Positions 54,613 through 64,000 of a DNA stretch of 64,000 bases are shown here, one piece after another. Source of the DNA: Lichenicola sp964658455 (GTDB taxonomy: Bacteria > Pseudomonadota > Alphaproteobacteria > Acetobacterales > Acetobacteraceae); NCBI GenBank assembly GCA_964658455.1, contig CAZZZA010000002.1, positions 6,067-70,066 of the forward strand. Direction: 5' to 3'. A program made the position numbers and the translations under genes. How positions within the stretch are numbered: position 1 is the stretch's first letter; the number at the start of each line of letters is the position of its first letter. The notes beneath the pieces are model-generated. The model ran no database searches, was not told the origin of the DNA, and saw nothing but the letters and a program-made list of their open reading frames with translations.

Positions 54613-54654
54613 GGTGACGGGCACGAGCACTCTATCCAACCCTGGAGACACACG

Positions 54655-55965
54655 ATGTCGATTTTCGGCGCCCTCAATACCGCGGTGAGCGGTCTGTCCG
54701 CGCAGTCCCATGCCTTCACCGACATCAGCAACAACATCGCCAACAGCCAGACCGTTGGCTACAAGGCGACCTCGACCGACTTCTCCGACTATGTGCTGAA
54801 CTCTTCGGCGTCGCAGGGCACGTCCGAGACGGTGCGCGCGCAGACCGCGGCGGAAAACCAGGCCCAGGGCAGCATCACCTCCAGTTCGAACACGCTGGCG
54901 CTGGCGATCTCCGGGAACGGTTTCTTCAATGTCGCCGAGGCGAGCGGCGATACCGGCTCGACCAGCAAGACGTTCCAGACCACCGACTATTTCACCAGGA
55001 ACGGCAACTTCACCGAGGACAACCAGGGCTACCTGGTCAATTCCTCGAAGGAATATCTCAAGGCCTATGCGGTCAAGAGCGACGGAACCCTCGACACCAC
55101 CGCGCTGCGCCCGATCAACGTGGCCAACGTCACCTTCCGTCCTACCGCGACCACCACCATCACCGACAACGCCAAACTTCCCGGCAGCACCGCCGCCGCC
55201 AGCCCCGCGACGACGACCGCCGCGACCACGCAATCGCAGACGATCTACGATGCCGCCGGCAACCAGCATACGGTGGCGATGAACTGGACCTCGAACGGCA
55301 ACAACAGCTGGACGGTGACCGCGTCCGTGGATGGCGCATCGACGCCGAACGCGAGCGCGCAGGTGACGTTCGACTCCTCCGGCCTGCTGAGTTCGATCAC
55401 GCAGACCTCGCCCGCTTCCGCAGCGACCGCGACCAACGCGGTCTCCGGTTCGCAAGCATCCTTCACCATTCCCACCACACTGGCCGGGACCTCGCAGCCG
55501 ATGACCGTCAAGCTCGGCTCGATCGGTTCCGCGTCCGGCACCACGATGGCCACCGACACCAACAGCACCGGCTCGGCCGCGACCATCCAGAGCGACAGCG
55601 TCACCTCGGGGAGCTACACCGGCATCTCGATGACGTCCGACGGCAACATCATGGCCAATTTCGACAACGATCATTCCCAGATGATCGGCAAGATTCCGCT
55701 GGCCACCTTCGCCGACCCCAATGCGCTGACCGCCCATGACGGCCAGGCCTACACAGCGACCTCCGGCTCGGGTTCGGCGCAGCAATCGGTCGCCGGCCAG
55801 AACGGCGCCGGCAGCCTTGAGACCTCCTCGGTCGAGAACTCGACCACCAGCCTCGACACCGACCTGACCAAGCTCATCACGGCTCAGCAGGCCTATGGCG
55901 CCAACGCCAAGGTCGTCACCACCGCCAACGAGATGCTGCAGACCGTCTTGTCGATGAAGCAGTGA
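54655..55965 (+). CDS. flgE: Flagellar hook protein FlgE
   Basis: Hook subunit; 436 residues, rich in Ser, Thr and Ala. The N-terminal rod/hook motif ALNTAVSGLSAQSHAFTDIS and NNIANSQTVGYK, and the C-terminal SVENSTTSLDTDLTKLITAQ with AYGANAKVVTTANEMLQTVL are diagnostic. The start ATG follows a CTGGAG ribosome-binding site. The middle region is low-complexity. flgK and flgL follow. Confidence 0.96.
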   Translation: MSIFGALNTAVSGLSAQSHAFTDISNNIANSQTVGYKATSTDFSDYVLNSSASQGTSETVRAQTAAENQAQGSITSSSNTLALAISGNGFFNVAEASGDTGSTSKTFQTTDYFTRNGNFTEDNQGYLVNSSKEYLKAYAVKSDGTLDTTALRPINVANVTFRPTATTTITDNAKLPGSTAAASPATTTAATTQSQTIYDAAGNQHTVAMNWTSNGNNSWTVTASVDGASTPNASAQVTFDSSGLLSSITQTSPASAATATNAVSGSQASFTIPTTLAGTSQPMTVKLGSIGSASGTTMATDTNSTGSAATIQSDSVTSGSYTGISMTSDGNIMANFDNDHSQMIGKIPLATFADPNALTAHDGQAYTATSGSGSAQQSVAGQNGAGSLETSSVENSTTSLDTDLTKLITAQQAYGANAKVVTTANEMLQTVLSMKQ

Positions 55966-55967
55966 TC

Positions 55968-55982
55968 TTAACCGGAAATTAG
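55968..55982. promoter_or_regulatory. CtrA box upstream of flgK
   Basis: TTAA-CCGGAAA-TTAG matches TTAA-N7-TTAA at 7 of 8 positions, with the same variant half site as before fliF. It lies between flgE and flgK, 72 bases before the flgK start. A good sigma-54 promoter is not visible here. Confidence 0.5.
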
Positions 55983-56054
55983 GTTTTCTCCCGCAGCCTG
56001 TGCCGGGGTTGGGATGCCCGAGCTGGCGAAGCACTGACGCGAGAGGAGGGTGCC

Positions 56055-57590
56055 ATGGGATTGAACAGTTCGATGGCGATCGCCTCGAGCGGCCTGAGCG
56101 CCCTGCAGGCGCAGATGGCGGTCGCCTCGCAGAACGTCGCCAATGCCAGTACCGCCGGTTACGCGGCCGAGAAACTGTCGGTTTCGTCTCGTTCCGCGGG
56201 AGGCGAGGGCAGCGGCGTCGTCGCCGGTCTGACCACGCGCGTCATCGACCAAGCCCTGGAAACCAGCCTCTACAATCAGAACGCCACGGTGTCCGCGCTC
56301 AAGACCATCAGCGACGGGCTCACCACGATTTCCGCCCTGCAGGGCTCGACAAGTGCTGATTCCGGCTCCAGCGGCACGCTGTCCGACGATGTCGGCAAGG
56401 TGCAATCCACCCTGCTGACCCTGGAAGCGGATCCTTCGAGCGATTCAGGCCAGCAAGCCGTGGTCAGCGCCGCCAACACCCTGGCGACCACGGTACGCAA
56501 CACCGCGTCGACCTATCAGTCCGCCCGGCAGAGTGCGCAGGAGTCGATCGTCACCGAGGTCCAGAACGCCAACAGCGCTTTGTCCCAGATCGGCAAGCTG
56601 TCCAATCAGATAAGTTCGTTGAAGGCGAACGGTGTCAGTACGGCGGACCTCGAGAACCAGCGCGCGACCGCCATGACCGACCTGTCGAACATCATCTCGG
56701 TTCGCTACCAGCAGACCGCGAACGGCGACATGCTCGTAAGCACCGCCGATGGAACCGCTCTGCCGACCCATCAGAGCAGCGGCCCGCTGGCTACCGCCGA
56801 TGCCACGCTGAACGCCAGCTCCGCCTACCCGGGCACGGTCCCGGCCATCACCCTGAACGGCAATGACGTCACCACCAGCCTGACCGGCGGCAGGCTCGGC
56901 GGCAACATCACGTTGCGCGACCAGACGCTGCCGACGATGCAGGCGCAGCTCGACACCTTCTCGCAGACCCTGGCGACCCGCTTCGACGCCCAGGGGTTGA
57001 CCCTGTTCGTAGGCGCCAACGGGAGCATACCGCCCTCGGTCGCGAACGCGGCATCGCCGAACGGCGAGGTCGGGTTTTCCGCCGAGATCAAGGTGAACCC
57101 GGCGGTCTCGGCCAACGCCGCGCTGATCCGGGACGGCAGCCACGACGTGACCGGCTCGTCGACCGGCGCATCGAGCTTCACCACCAACACCAGCCGCGGG
57201 ACCTCGGATACGACGCTCATAGACCGTTTGGTCAACTTCTCGCTCGGCGCCACCGTACAGACCGGCGTCAACCAGCCCGCCGCGCAGACCACCGGTCTTG
57301 GCATCTCCGGCACCCTGAGCGCCTCGTTCTCGGGATCGACCGACATCACCGGCCTGGCGACCAGCGTCACCAGCATCCAGGCTGCGACCATCTCCCAGGC
57401 CTCCAGCGATCTCACCTCGGAAACCGCGACCCAGACCGCCTTGACCACCAAGGTCACCAGCGTGTCCGGTGTCTCCGTCGATGACGAGATGGCCTCGATC
57501 GTGGCGCTGCAGAACGCCTATCAGGCGAACGCCAAGGTCATCACCACCGTGCAGACCATGTTCTCCGCGCTTCTCAGCGCCATCAACTAG
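56055..57590 (+). CDS. flgK: Flagellar hook-filament junction protein FlgK
   Basis: First hook-associated protein; 511 residues. N-terminus MAIASSGLSALQAQMAVASQ followed by NVANASTAGYA; C-terminus VDDEMASIVALQNAYQANAK followed by VITTVQTMFSALLS are both typical. The ribosome-binding site is GAGGAGGG, seven bases before the ATG at 56055. The middle is Ser/Thr-rich. flgL begins eight bases after the stop. Confidence 0.94.
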   Translation: MGLNSSMAIASSGLSALQAQMAVASQNVANASTAGYAAEKLSVSSRSAGGEGSGVVAGLTTRVIDQALETSLYNQNATVSALKTISDGLTTISALQGSTSADSGSSGTLSDDVGKVQSTLLTLEADPSSDSGQQAVVSAANTLATTVRNTASTYQSARQSAQESIVTEVQNANSALSQIGKLSNQISSLKANGVSTADLENQRATAMTDLSNIISVRYQQTANGDMLVSTADGTALPTHQSSGPLATADATLNASSAYPGTVPAITLNGNDVTTSLTGGRLGGNITLRDQTLPTMQAQLDTFSQTLATRFDAQGLTLFVGANGSIPPSVANAASPNGEVGFSAEIKVNPAVSANAALIRDGSHDVTGSSTGASSFTTNTSRGTSDTTLIDRLVNFSLGATVQTGVNQPAAQTTGLGISGTLSASFSGSTDITGLATSVTSIQAATISQASSDLTSETATQTALTTKVTSVSGVSVDDEMASIVALQNAYQANAKVITTVQTMFSALLSAIN

Positions 57591-57598
57591 CCACGCCG

Positions 57599-58675
57599 AT
57601 GACCGTCTCATCCATCGCCGCAGGAACCGGGCAGATCGCCACCATGGCCTCCGCCCTCGATCGCCTGAACGACCAGAATGCGTCCATCCAGGGTGCGATC
57701 GATTCCGGTGTCGTCGCCGACAGCTATGCCGGGCTCGGCGCCCAGCGCTATCAATCCTTGTCGCTGCAGCCCGAGATCACCCGCGTGGACGCGTGGCAGC
57801 AGAACGTCACCACGGCGCAGACCAACCTCTCGATCAGCCAGACCGCCCTGACCCAGATCGCGTCGATCGGCACCGCGCTCAAGACATCGCTGATCAGCCT
57901 GCAAGGCGACCGCAGCAGCACCACGATCAATGCGGCGGCAAGCCAAGCCAAGCTCGCCCTGTCGCAACTGGCGTCGCTGGCCAACACCAAGGGCTCGTCC
58001 GGCTACGTGTTTGCCGGCACCCACGCCGACACCGCCCCGGTAACGGATCCCGACAACATCGCGACGAGCACGATGGTGACGAGTATCGCCGCCAGCGTAT
58101 CGACAGTTGGCACCAACGGCGATACCGCGACGGTGGCAGCGACCGTCGCCGCCGCAGCGGACAACACCGCCGGAAAGTCGGTGTTCTCCGCCGCCCTGAG
58201 CGTCGACCCTGTCGCCTCCGGGGCCTCGGCCCGCCGGGTCATGGTCGGACCGTCGGACCAGGTCTCCACCGGGTTCGTTCTGACACAAGGCAGCAGCGCC
58301 AGCGGCTCGTCCACCGGCTCGTCGATCCGGGATCTGATGCGCGAACTCGCCGTTGTCGCGGCACTCCCCAGCGCGGATTCGAGCAGCGCCGGCTATGCGT
58401 CGCTGATCGACGACACCGCAACGGGCGTCACGGCGACGAACAACGCCATCACCCAGACCCAGAGCGAACTCGGACAGGCGCAGAACGAGCTCAGCAGCCA
58501 GCAGACGTCGCTGTCGACGCTATCGAGCGCGCTGACCAAGCAGCTCGGCACGGCTAAAGACAGCGACAGCGCTGCGTTGTCGACGGCGTTATCCAATAAC
58601 AAGGCACAGCTGACCGCCGCCTATACGCTGATTGCAGATATGAAGGGCCTGTCCCTGGCCTCTTACCTAAGCTGA
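57599..58675 (+). CDS. flgL: Hook-filament junction protein FlgL (flagellin-like)
   Basis: A 358-residue flagellin-like protein. The N-terminal helix has ASALDRLNDQNASIQGAID and the D1 region QQNVTTAQTNLSISQTALTQ, and SSGYVFAGTHADTAPV fits the FlgL/HAP3 family (GYYLFAGT-like motif). The C-terminus has LSTALSNNKAQLTAAYTLIA. Position after flgK supports FlgL rather than flagellin. Confidence 0.85.
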   Translation: MTVSSIAAGTGQIATMASALDRLNDQNASIQGAIDSGVVADSYAGLGAQRYQSLSLQPEITRVDAWQQNVTTAQTNLSISQTALTQIASIGTALKTSLISLQGDRSSTTINAAASQAKLALSQLASLANTKGSSGYVFAGTHADTAPVTDPDNIATSTMVTSIAASVSTVGTNGDTATVAATVAAAADNTAGKSVFSAALSVDPVASGASARRVMVGPSDQVSTGFVLTQGSSASGSSTGSSIRDLMRELAVVAALPSADSSSAGYASLIDDTATGVTATNNAITQTQSELGQAQNELSSQQTSLSTLSSALTKQLGTAKDSDSAALSTALSNNKAQLTAAYTLIADMKGLSLASYLS

Positions 58676-58759
58676 CCGTCTTTCACGAAGTCGAAACCCT
58701 CTCCACTCATGATTGCTCGGGTCGGCCGCGATCAAGTGGCCGCCAGGATACGGTGCCTC

Positions 58760-59164
58760 ATGTCTCATCTCGTTCTGGAACTCCGACCGGGTGAGATGAT
58801 GGTCGTCAACGGCGCGACCATTAGATTCCGGAGCCGATGCCGGGTGGAACTCGTCTCCAAAGCCCGCTTCCTGTTCGGCAAACAGATCATGGCGGCGCAC
58901 GAGGCCGCAACCACGACAGCCCGTCTCTACTATGCGTTGCAGACCGTCTACGCCGGCAACGAGGCCGAACAGGCCGATGCCAAGAAGACCGTGCAGGCGA
59001 CGCTGGACATCCTCGAGCGCGAGCAGACCACTGCCGGCAGCCCCGAACTCGCCATGGTCAAGTCCATGATCAGGGAGTCGGATTTCTACACCGCGTTGAA
59101 GACGCTCAGGGCCATGATTCGAACGGAACAAGCGCAGACTCTGCAGCCCGACGGCGTAACCTAA
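58760..59164 (+). CDS. flbT: Flagellin synthesis regulator FlbT
   Basis: Alphaproteobacterial post-transcriptional regulator that binds flagellin mRNA; 134 residues. The N-terminus LVLELRPGEMMVVNGATIRF and the helical block KARFLFGKQIM with RLYYALQTVYAG are diagnostic. The ATG at 58760 (MSHLVLE) is chosen over an upstream frame start at 58709. The flagellin gene begins about 60 bases downstream and flaF follows it. Confidence 0.93.
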   Translation: MSHLVLELRPGEMMVVNGATIRFRSRCRVELVSKARFLFGKQIMAAHEAATTTARLYYALQTVYAGNEAEQADAKKTVQATLDILEREQTTAGSPELAMVKSMIRESDFYTALKTLRAMIRTEQAQTLQPDGVT

Positions 59165-59223
59165 AGGTTCCGTTAACCAAATAATGCTTTGCTTACTCGA
59201 CGACAAACCAACGGAGCAGGACT

Positions 59224-60453
59224 ATGACTCTCTCTATCAATACCAATACAGCAGCCATGGCGGCACTCGAGTCTCTTTCGGCGACATCGAAATCTCTGAC
59301 CGCTACCGAAAGTCAGGTATCGACCGGCAAGAAGGTGGCCTCCGCTGCCGACAATCCGGCGATCTATGCGATCTCGCAGTCCATGAGCGGCAACATCGCC
59401 GGCCTGTCGGCGGTGTCGGACAGCCTGTCGCTCGGCGCGCAGGTGGTCAACACGGCGTCGAAAGCGGCCAGCGACATCGTCTCGACGCTGCAGACCCTGC
59501 AGCAGACCGTCACCCAGGCCGGCACGACCGGGATCGATACCGCCACCATGAAAACCCAGGTCGCGGACGCGATCAACCAGATCAATCTCTACGCCAGAAA
59601 CTCCACCTTCAACGGCGTCAACATCCTCACCTCGACGGGAGACAGCGGCAGCGCCACCAACGCCACTGCCAATGTCGTCACCGGCCTTCAGGGATCGACC
59701 ATCAGCATCGCCAACCAGGCCTCGGCGATCAGCGCCGGCGCGACGGTGCTGACGAACGCGCTCGGCCTGTCAAGCCTCACCAATGGCGGCACGGCGACCG
59801 CGGCGACGCAGAACGTGCTCAACTCGTCGGCGACGGGCGTGAACATCTCCAGCGCGAGCACACTGGCGGCCACCTCGTTCGCAAACGGCACCAACGTGGT
59901 GCTGACCGACACGTCCGGCAACACCACGACCTTCGAATTCGATGACGGCACCGCCGCCACCACCTCCAAGGAGACTGCCACCAACCATGTCGTCGTCATT
60001 CTGACGTCCGCCTCGGACTCGTCCAGCACGCTGTCCGGCAAGCTCGTCGACTCGATGAATGCGAACGGGTTCAATGCCGTCTTGCAGAATGACGGTTCGA
60101 TCAACGTGACCGGAAAAGGCCTGGCCTCTTCCACCAGCACTGTGACCGGGCTGAATACCGGCACGCCGCTGAGCGAGTCTTCCTCCGCAATCACGACCAT
60201 CCAGTCGGCGATCAACAAGATGAACACCATCAGCACGACGCTGGGCTCGACCACGCAGCAGATCACCGGGATGCAGAGCTTCACGTCCGATCTCAGCGAC
60301 GCGCTGACCACCGGTGTCGGTGGCCTGACCGACGCGGATCTGTCGGCGGCCAGCGCCAAGCTGACCTCGCTGCAGACGAAGCAGTCCCTGGCGATCCAGT
60401 CGCTGTCGATCGCGAACTCGCAGTCGCAGTCGATCCTCTCCCTGTTCCGCTGA
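59224..60453 (+). CDS. fliC: Flagellin
   Basis: Filament subunit; 409 residues. N-terminal SINTNTAAMAALESLSATSK and KVASAADNPAIYAISQSM, and C-terminal AIQSLSIANSQSQSILSLFR are the D0/D1 landmarks; the variable middle is Thr/Ser-rich. Upstream, TAAA-N7-TTAA at 59162-59176 is a possible CtrA site. I see no clear sigma-54 or sigma-28 promoter. It is followed by a terminator-like hairpin and flaF. Confidence 0.96.
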   Translation: MTLSINTNTAAMAALESLSATSKSLTATESQVSTGKKVASAADNPAIYAISQSMSGNIAGLSAVSDSLSLGAQVVNTASKAASDIVSTLQTLQQTVTQAGTTGIDTATMKTQVADAINQINLYARNSTFNGVNILTSTGDSGSATNATANVVTGLQGSTISIANQASAISAGATVLTNALGLSSLTNGGTATAATQNVLNSSATGVNISSASTLAATSFANGTNVVLTDTSGNTTTFEFDDGTAATTSKETATNHVVVILTSASDSSSTLSGKLVDSMNANGFNAVLQNDGSINVTGKGLASSTSTVTGLNTGTPLSESSSAITTIQSAINKMNTISTTLGSTTQQITGMQSFTSDLSDALTTGVGGLTDADLSAASAKLTSLQTKQSLAIQSLSIANSQSQSILSLFR

Positions 60454-60460
60454 CGCCGAG

Positions 60461-60490
60461 GGGGACCGGCCAGAACGGACGGTCCCCTTT
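60461..60490 (+). terminator. Hairpin between flagellin and flaF
   Basis: GGGGACCG at 60461-60468 pairs with CGGTCCCC at 60480-60487, with an 11-base loop, followed by TTT. This looks like a partial terminator that would give abundant flagellin mRNA and less flaF. Confidence 0.6.
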
Positions 60491-60519
60491 CGGTTGCAGG
60501 CACCGAGAAAGGCTAGCCC

Positions 60520-60915
60520 ATGAATTACGGCGTCCATCAATATCGACGTTCGGAGGGCGGCGCGATGTCGCCGCGGGACACCGAAGCTGCGGCGTTCGCC
60601 TTCGTCAACCGCCTGCTGAGGCAGACGGGCGATCAGGACGCCCGCATGCGTGGCCTCGCCAAGAACCAGCAACTCTGGTCGTTATTGCTTCGCGATGTCG
60701 GCTCGACGATGAACACCCTGCCGCCGGTCCTCAAGGCCGACCTGGCCAAGGTCGGTCTCTATGCGATCCGGATGAGCATCGCTGCCATGGGGGACCAGCG
60801 CGCCGTCACCTCGTTGATCGAGATCAACGACGACATGATCGCCGCGCTGAGAGTGGCACCCCCTGCCCGCGACCACGCGCCGATTGCCGAGAGCCGGATC
60901 TCGATGGCCGGGTGA
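60520..60915 (+). CDS. flaF: Flagellar biosynthesis regulator FlaF
   Basis: A 131-residue alpha-helical protein of the FlaF family, needed for flagellin secretion or synthesis in alphaproteobacteria, acting as a counterpart to FlbT. The block NQQLWSLLLRDVGSTMNTLP followed by LKADLAKVGLYAI is characteristic. Order flbT-flagellin-flaF is a variant of the common flaF-flbT pair. It is 31 bases after the hairpin. Confidence 0.9.
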   Translation: MNYGVHQYRRSEGGAMSPRDTEAAAFAFVNRLLRQTGDQDARMRGLAKNQQLWSLLLRDVGSTMNTLPPVLKADLAKVGLYAIRMSIAAMGDQRAVTSLIEINDDMIAALRVAPPARDHAPIAESRISMAG

Positions 60916-61189
60916 GCGGGGCGTTCGTGCGCCCTGCGCCCCGACCCGGGCCAGTCCGGGCCGAGAACAGACCCCCCGCAACGCCTTTAGGGTCGTGATG
61001 TGACGCCACCCATCCGGCGGGCACGGTCCCTGTCGTCGCGGCGCCCCTCGCCGGGCCGCGCAGCCTCGACCGGGTCTTGAGGTCGATCTGTCGGTAAACC
61101 ACATCCAGCGGGGCCGGTCGGCGTTGCCTCCAAGAGGGGCGCCGAAGCAGCTGGCCTTCAACGTCGCCTGACATAGAGGGACACAGGAC

Positions 61190-63775
<2,586 letters not shown>

Positions 63776-63782
63776 CAAGCCT

Positions 63783-63817
63783 CGCCGTAGCTATGCACTT
63801 AGCGCATAGCTACGGCG
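63783..63817 (+). terminator. Perfect 14-bp hairpin downstream of clpB
   Basis: CGCCGTAGCTATGC at 63783-63796 pairs with GCATAGCTACGGCG at 63804-63817 around a seven-base loop. There is no T-run, so termination would be Rho-independent only in part; mRNA 3'-end protection is also possible. Confidence 0.65.
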
Positions 63818-63889
63818 GTTGGGCCGGAAACCCCGGATCTGCTGGGTTTCCTGCGGTTTCCATTGTCTGCGCGGCGGGTGTCATCGCGT

Positions 63890-63918
63890 TGACACGAAGC
63901 ATGGGCACGCCTAAAAGC
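63890..63918 (+). promoter_or_regulatory. Possible sigma-70 promoter for the next gene
   Basis: TTGACA at 63890-63895, 17 bases, then TAAAAG at 63913-63918. It precedes a possible start codon at 63988 with an AAGGGA ribosome-binding site. Confidence 0.45.
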
Positions 63919-63987
63919 CGCTTCACCGACGCGGCTCGCCGTGTCCGGCTGTTCCTTGAAAGTAGAATCTGGAAATTTGGAAGGGAT

Positions 63988-64000
63988 ATGTTGGCGGCGC
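63988..64000 (+). CDS. Start of a gene running off the window
   Basis: ATG at 63988 preceded by GGAAGGGA reads M-L-A-A and then leaves the window. Too little is visible to name it. Confidence 0.3.

Noticed and set aside
59160..59200. Sigma-28 promoter before flagellin (TAAAGGTT)
   Set aside because: The -35-like word has no matching GCCGATAA-like element at the right spacing.
61071..61120. Possible sigma-32 heat-shock promoter before clpB (CTTGAG and CCACAT)
   Set aside because: The spacing and second element do not match a clear consensus, so I did not list it as a feature.

Overview
The window looks like chromosome from a high-GC alphaproteobacterium, most plausibly Rhodospirillales/Acetobacteraceae-like. 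The evidence is the order mnmE-mnmG-rsmG-parA-parB then hemE (the alphaproteobacterial origin neighbourhood), a C4-pathway 5-aminolevulinate synthase, a CtrA response regulator, and the alphaproteobacterial flagellar regulators FlbD, FlbT and FlaF. The family is an inference; no rRNA or species-specific marker is present. I see no phage, insertion sequence or CRISPR array.

Layout. 1-7541: tRNA modification and chromosome partition genes, heme genes hemE-hemJ on the minus strand, a candidate oriC at 6494-6801, maf, and tRNA-Lys and tRNA-Ala. 7574-17009: a tightly overlapped early flagellar operon (fliF, fliG, fliH, fliN, flbD, flhA, flhF, flhG) ending in a small NepR-like ORF. 17028-18736: an amidohydrolase and NAD kinase. 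18750-21444: ctrA divergent from fliI-fliJ. 21472-27901: a two-gene envelope-stress cassette with an EcfG-type promoter, parts of an ABC transporter with a catalytically dead ATPase around hemA, two small conserved genes and tRNA-Leu. 28035-41547: inositol and valine catabolism (iolR, mmsA, iron alcohol dehydrogenase, iolB, iolD, iolC-DUF2090 fusion, a 3-hydroxyisobutyryl-CoA hydrolase) mixed with a LysR regulator, TspO, an SDR and SelO. 41615-52158: AmpG, a secreted low-complexity protein, TypA, an adenosine-kinase-like enzyme, a bactofilin, a RES/Xre toxin-antitoxin pair, an S10 peptidase, a deaminase, DedA and a thin-ferredoxin. 52216-60915: late flagellar genes (flgD, fliK, flgE, flgK, flgL, flbT, flagellin, flaF). 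61190-63775: clpB.

How it works together. The sequence supports a CtrA/FlbD flagellar hierarchy. Near-consensus CtrA boxes (TTAA-N7-TTAA, 7 of 8 positions) lie before fliF, before fliI (shared with ctrA), before flgK and, less certainly, before the flagellin. flbD sits inside the early operon. Two divergent sigma-54 type promoters, the expected FlbD targets, serve fliK-flgD and flgE. FlbT and FlaF flank the flagellin gene as post-transcriptional and assembly regulators. Inositol use appears to be under an RpiR-type IolR with a perfect GGAA-N6-TTCC operator before iolC. The most unusual items are the fully degenerate ABC ATPase, the NepR-like ORF at the end of the flagellar operon, a 12-codon leader coupled to fliF, and a 13-bp motif shared by the toxin-antitoxin promoter and the S10 peptidase gene.
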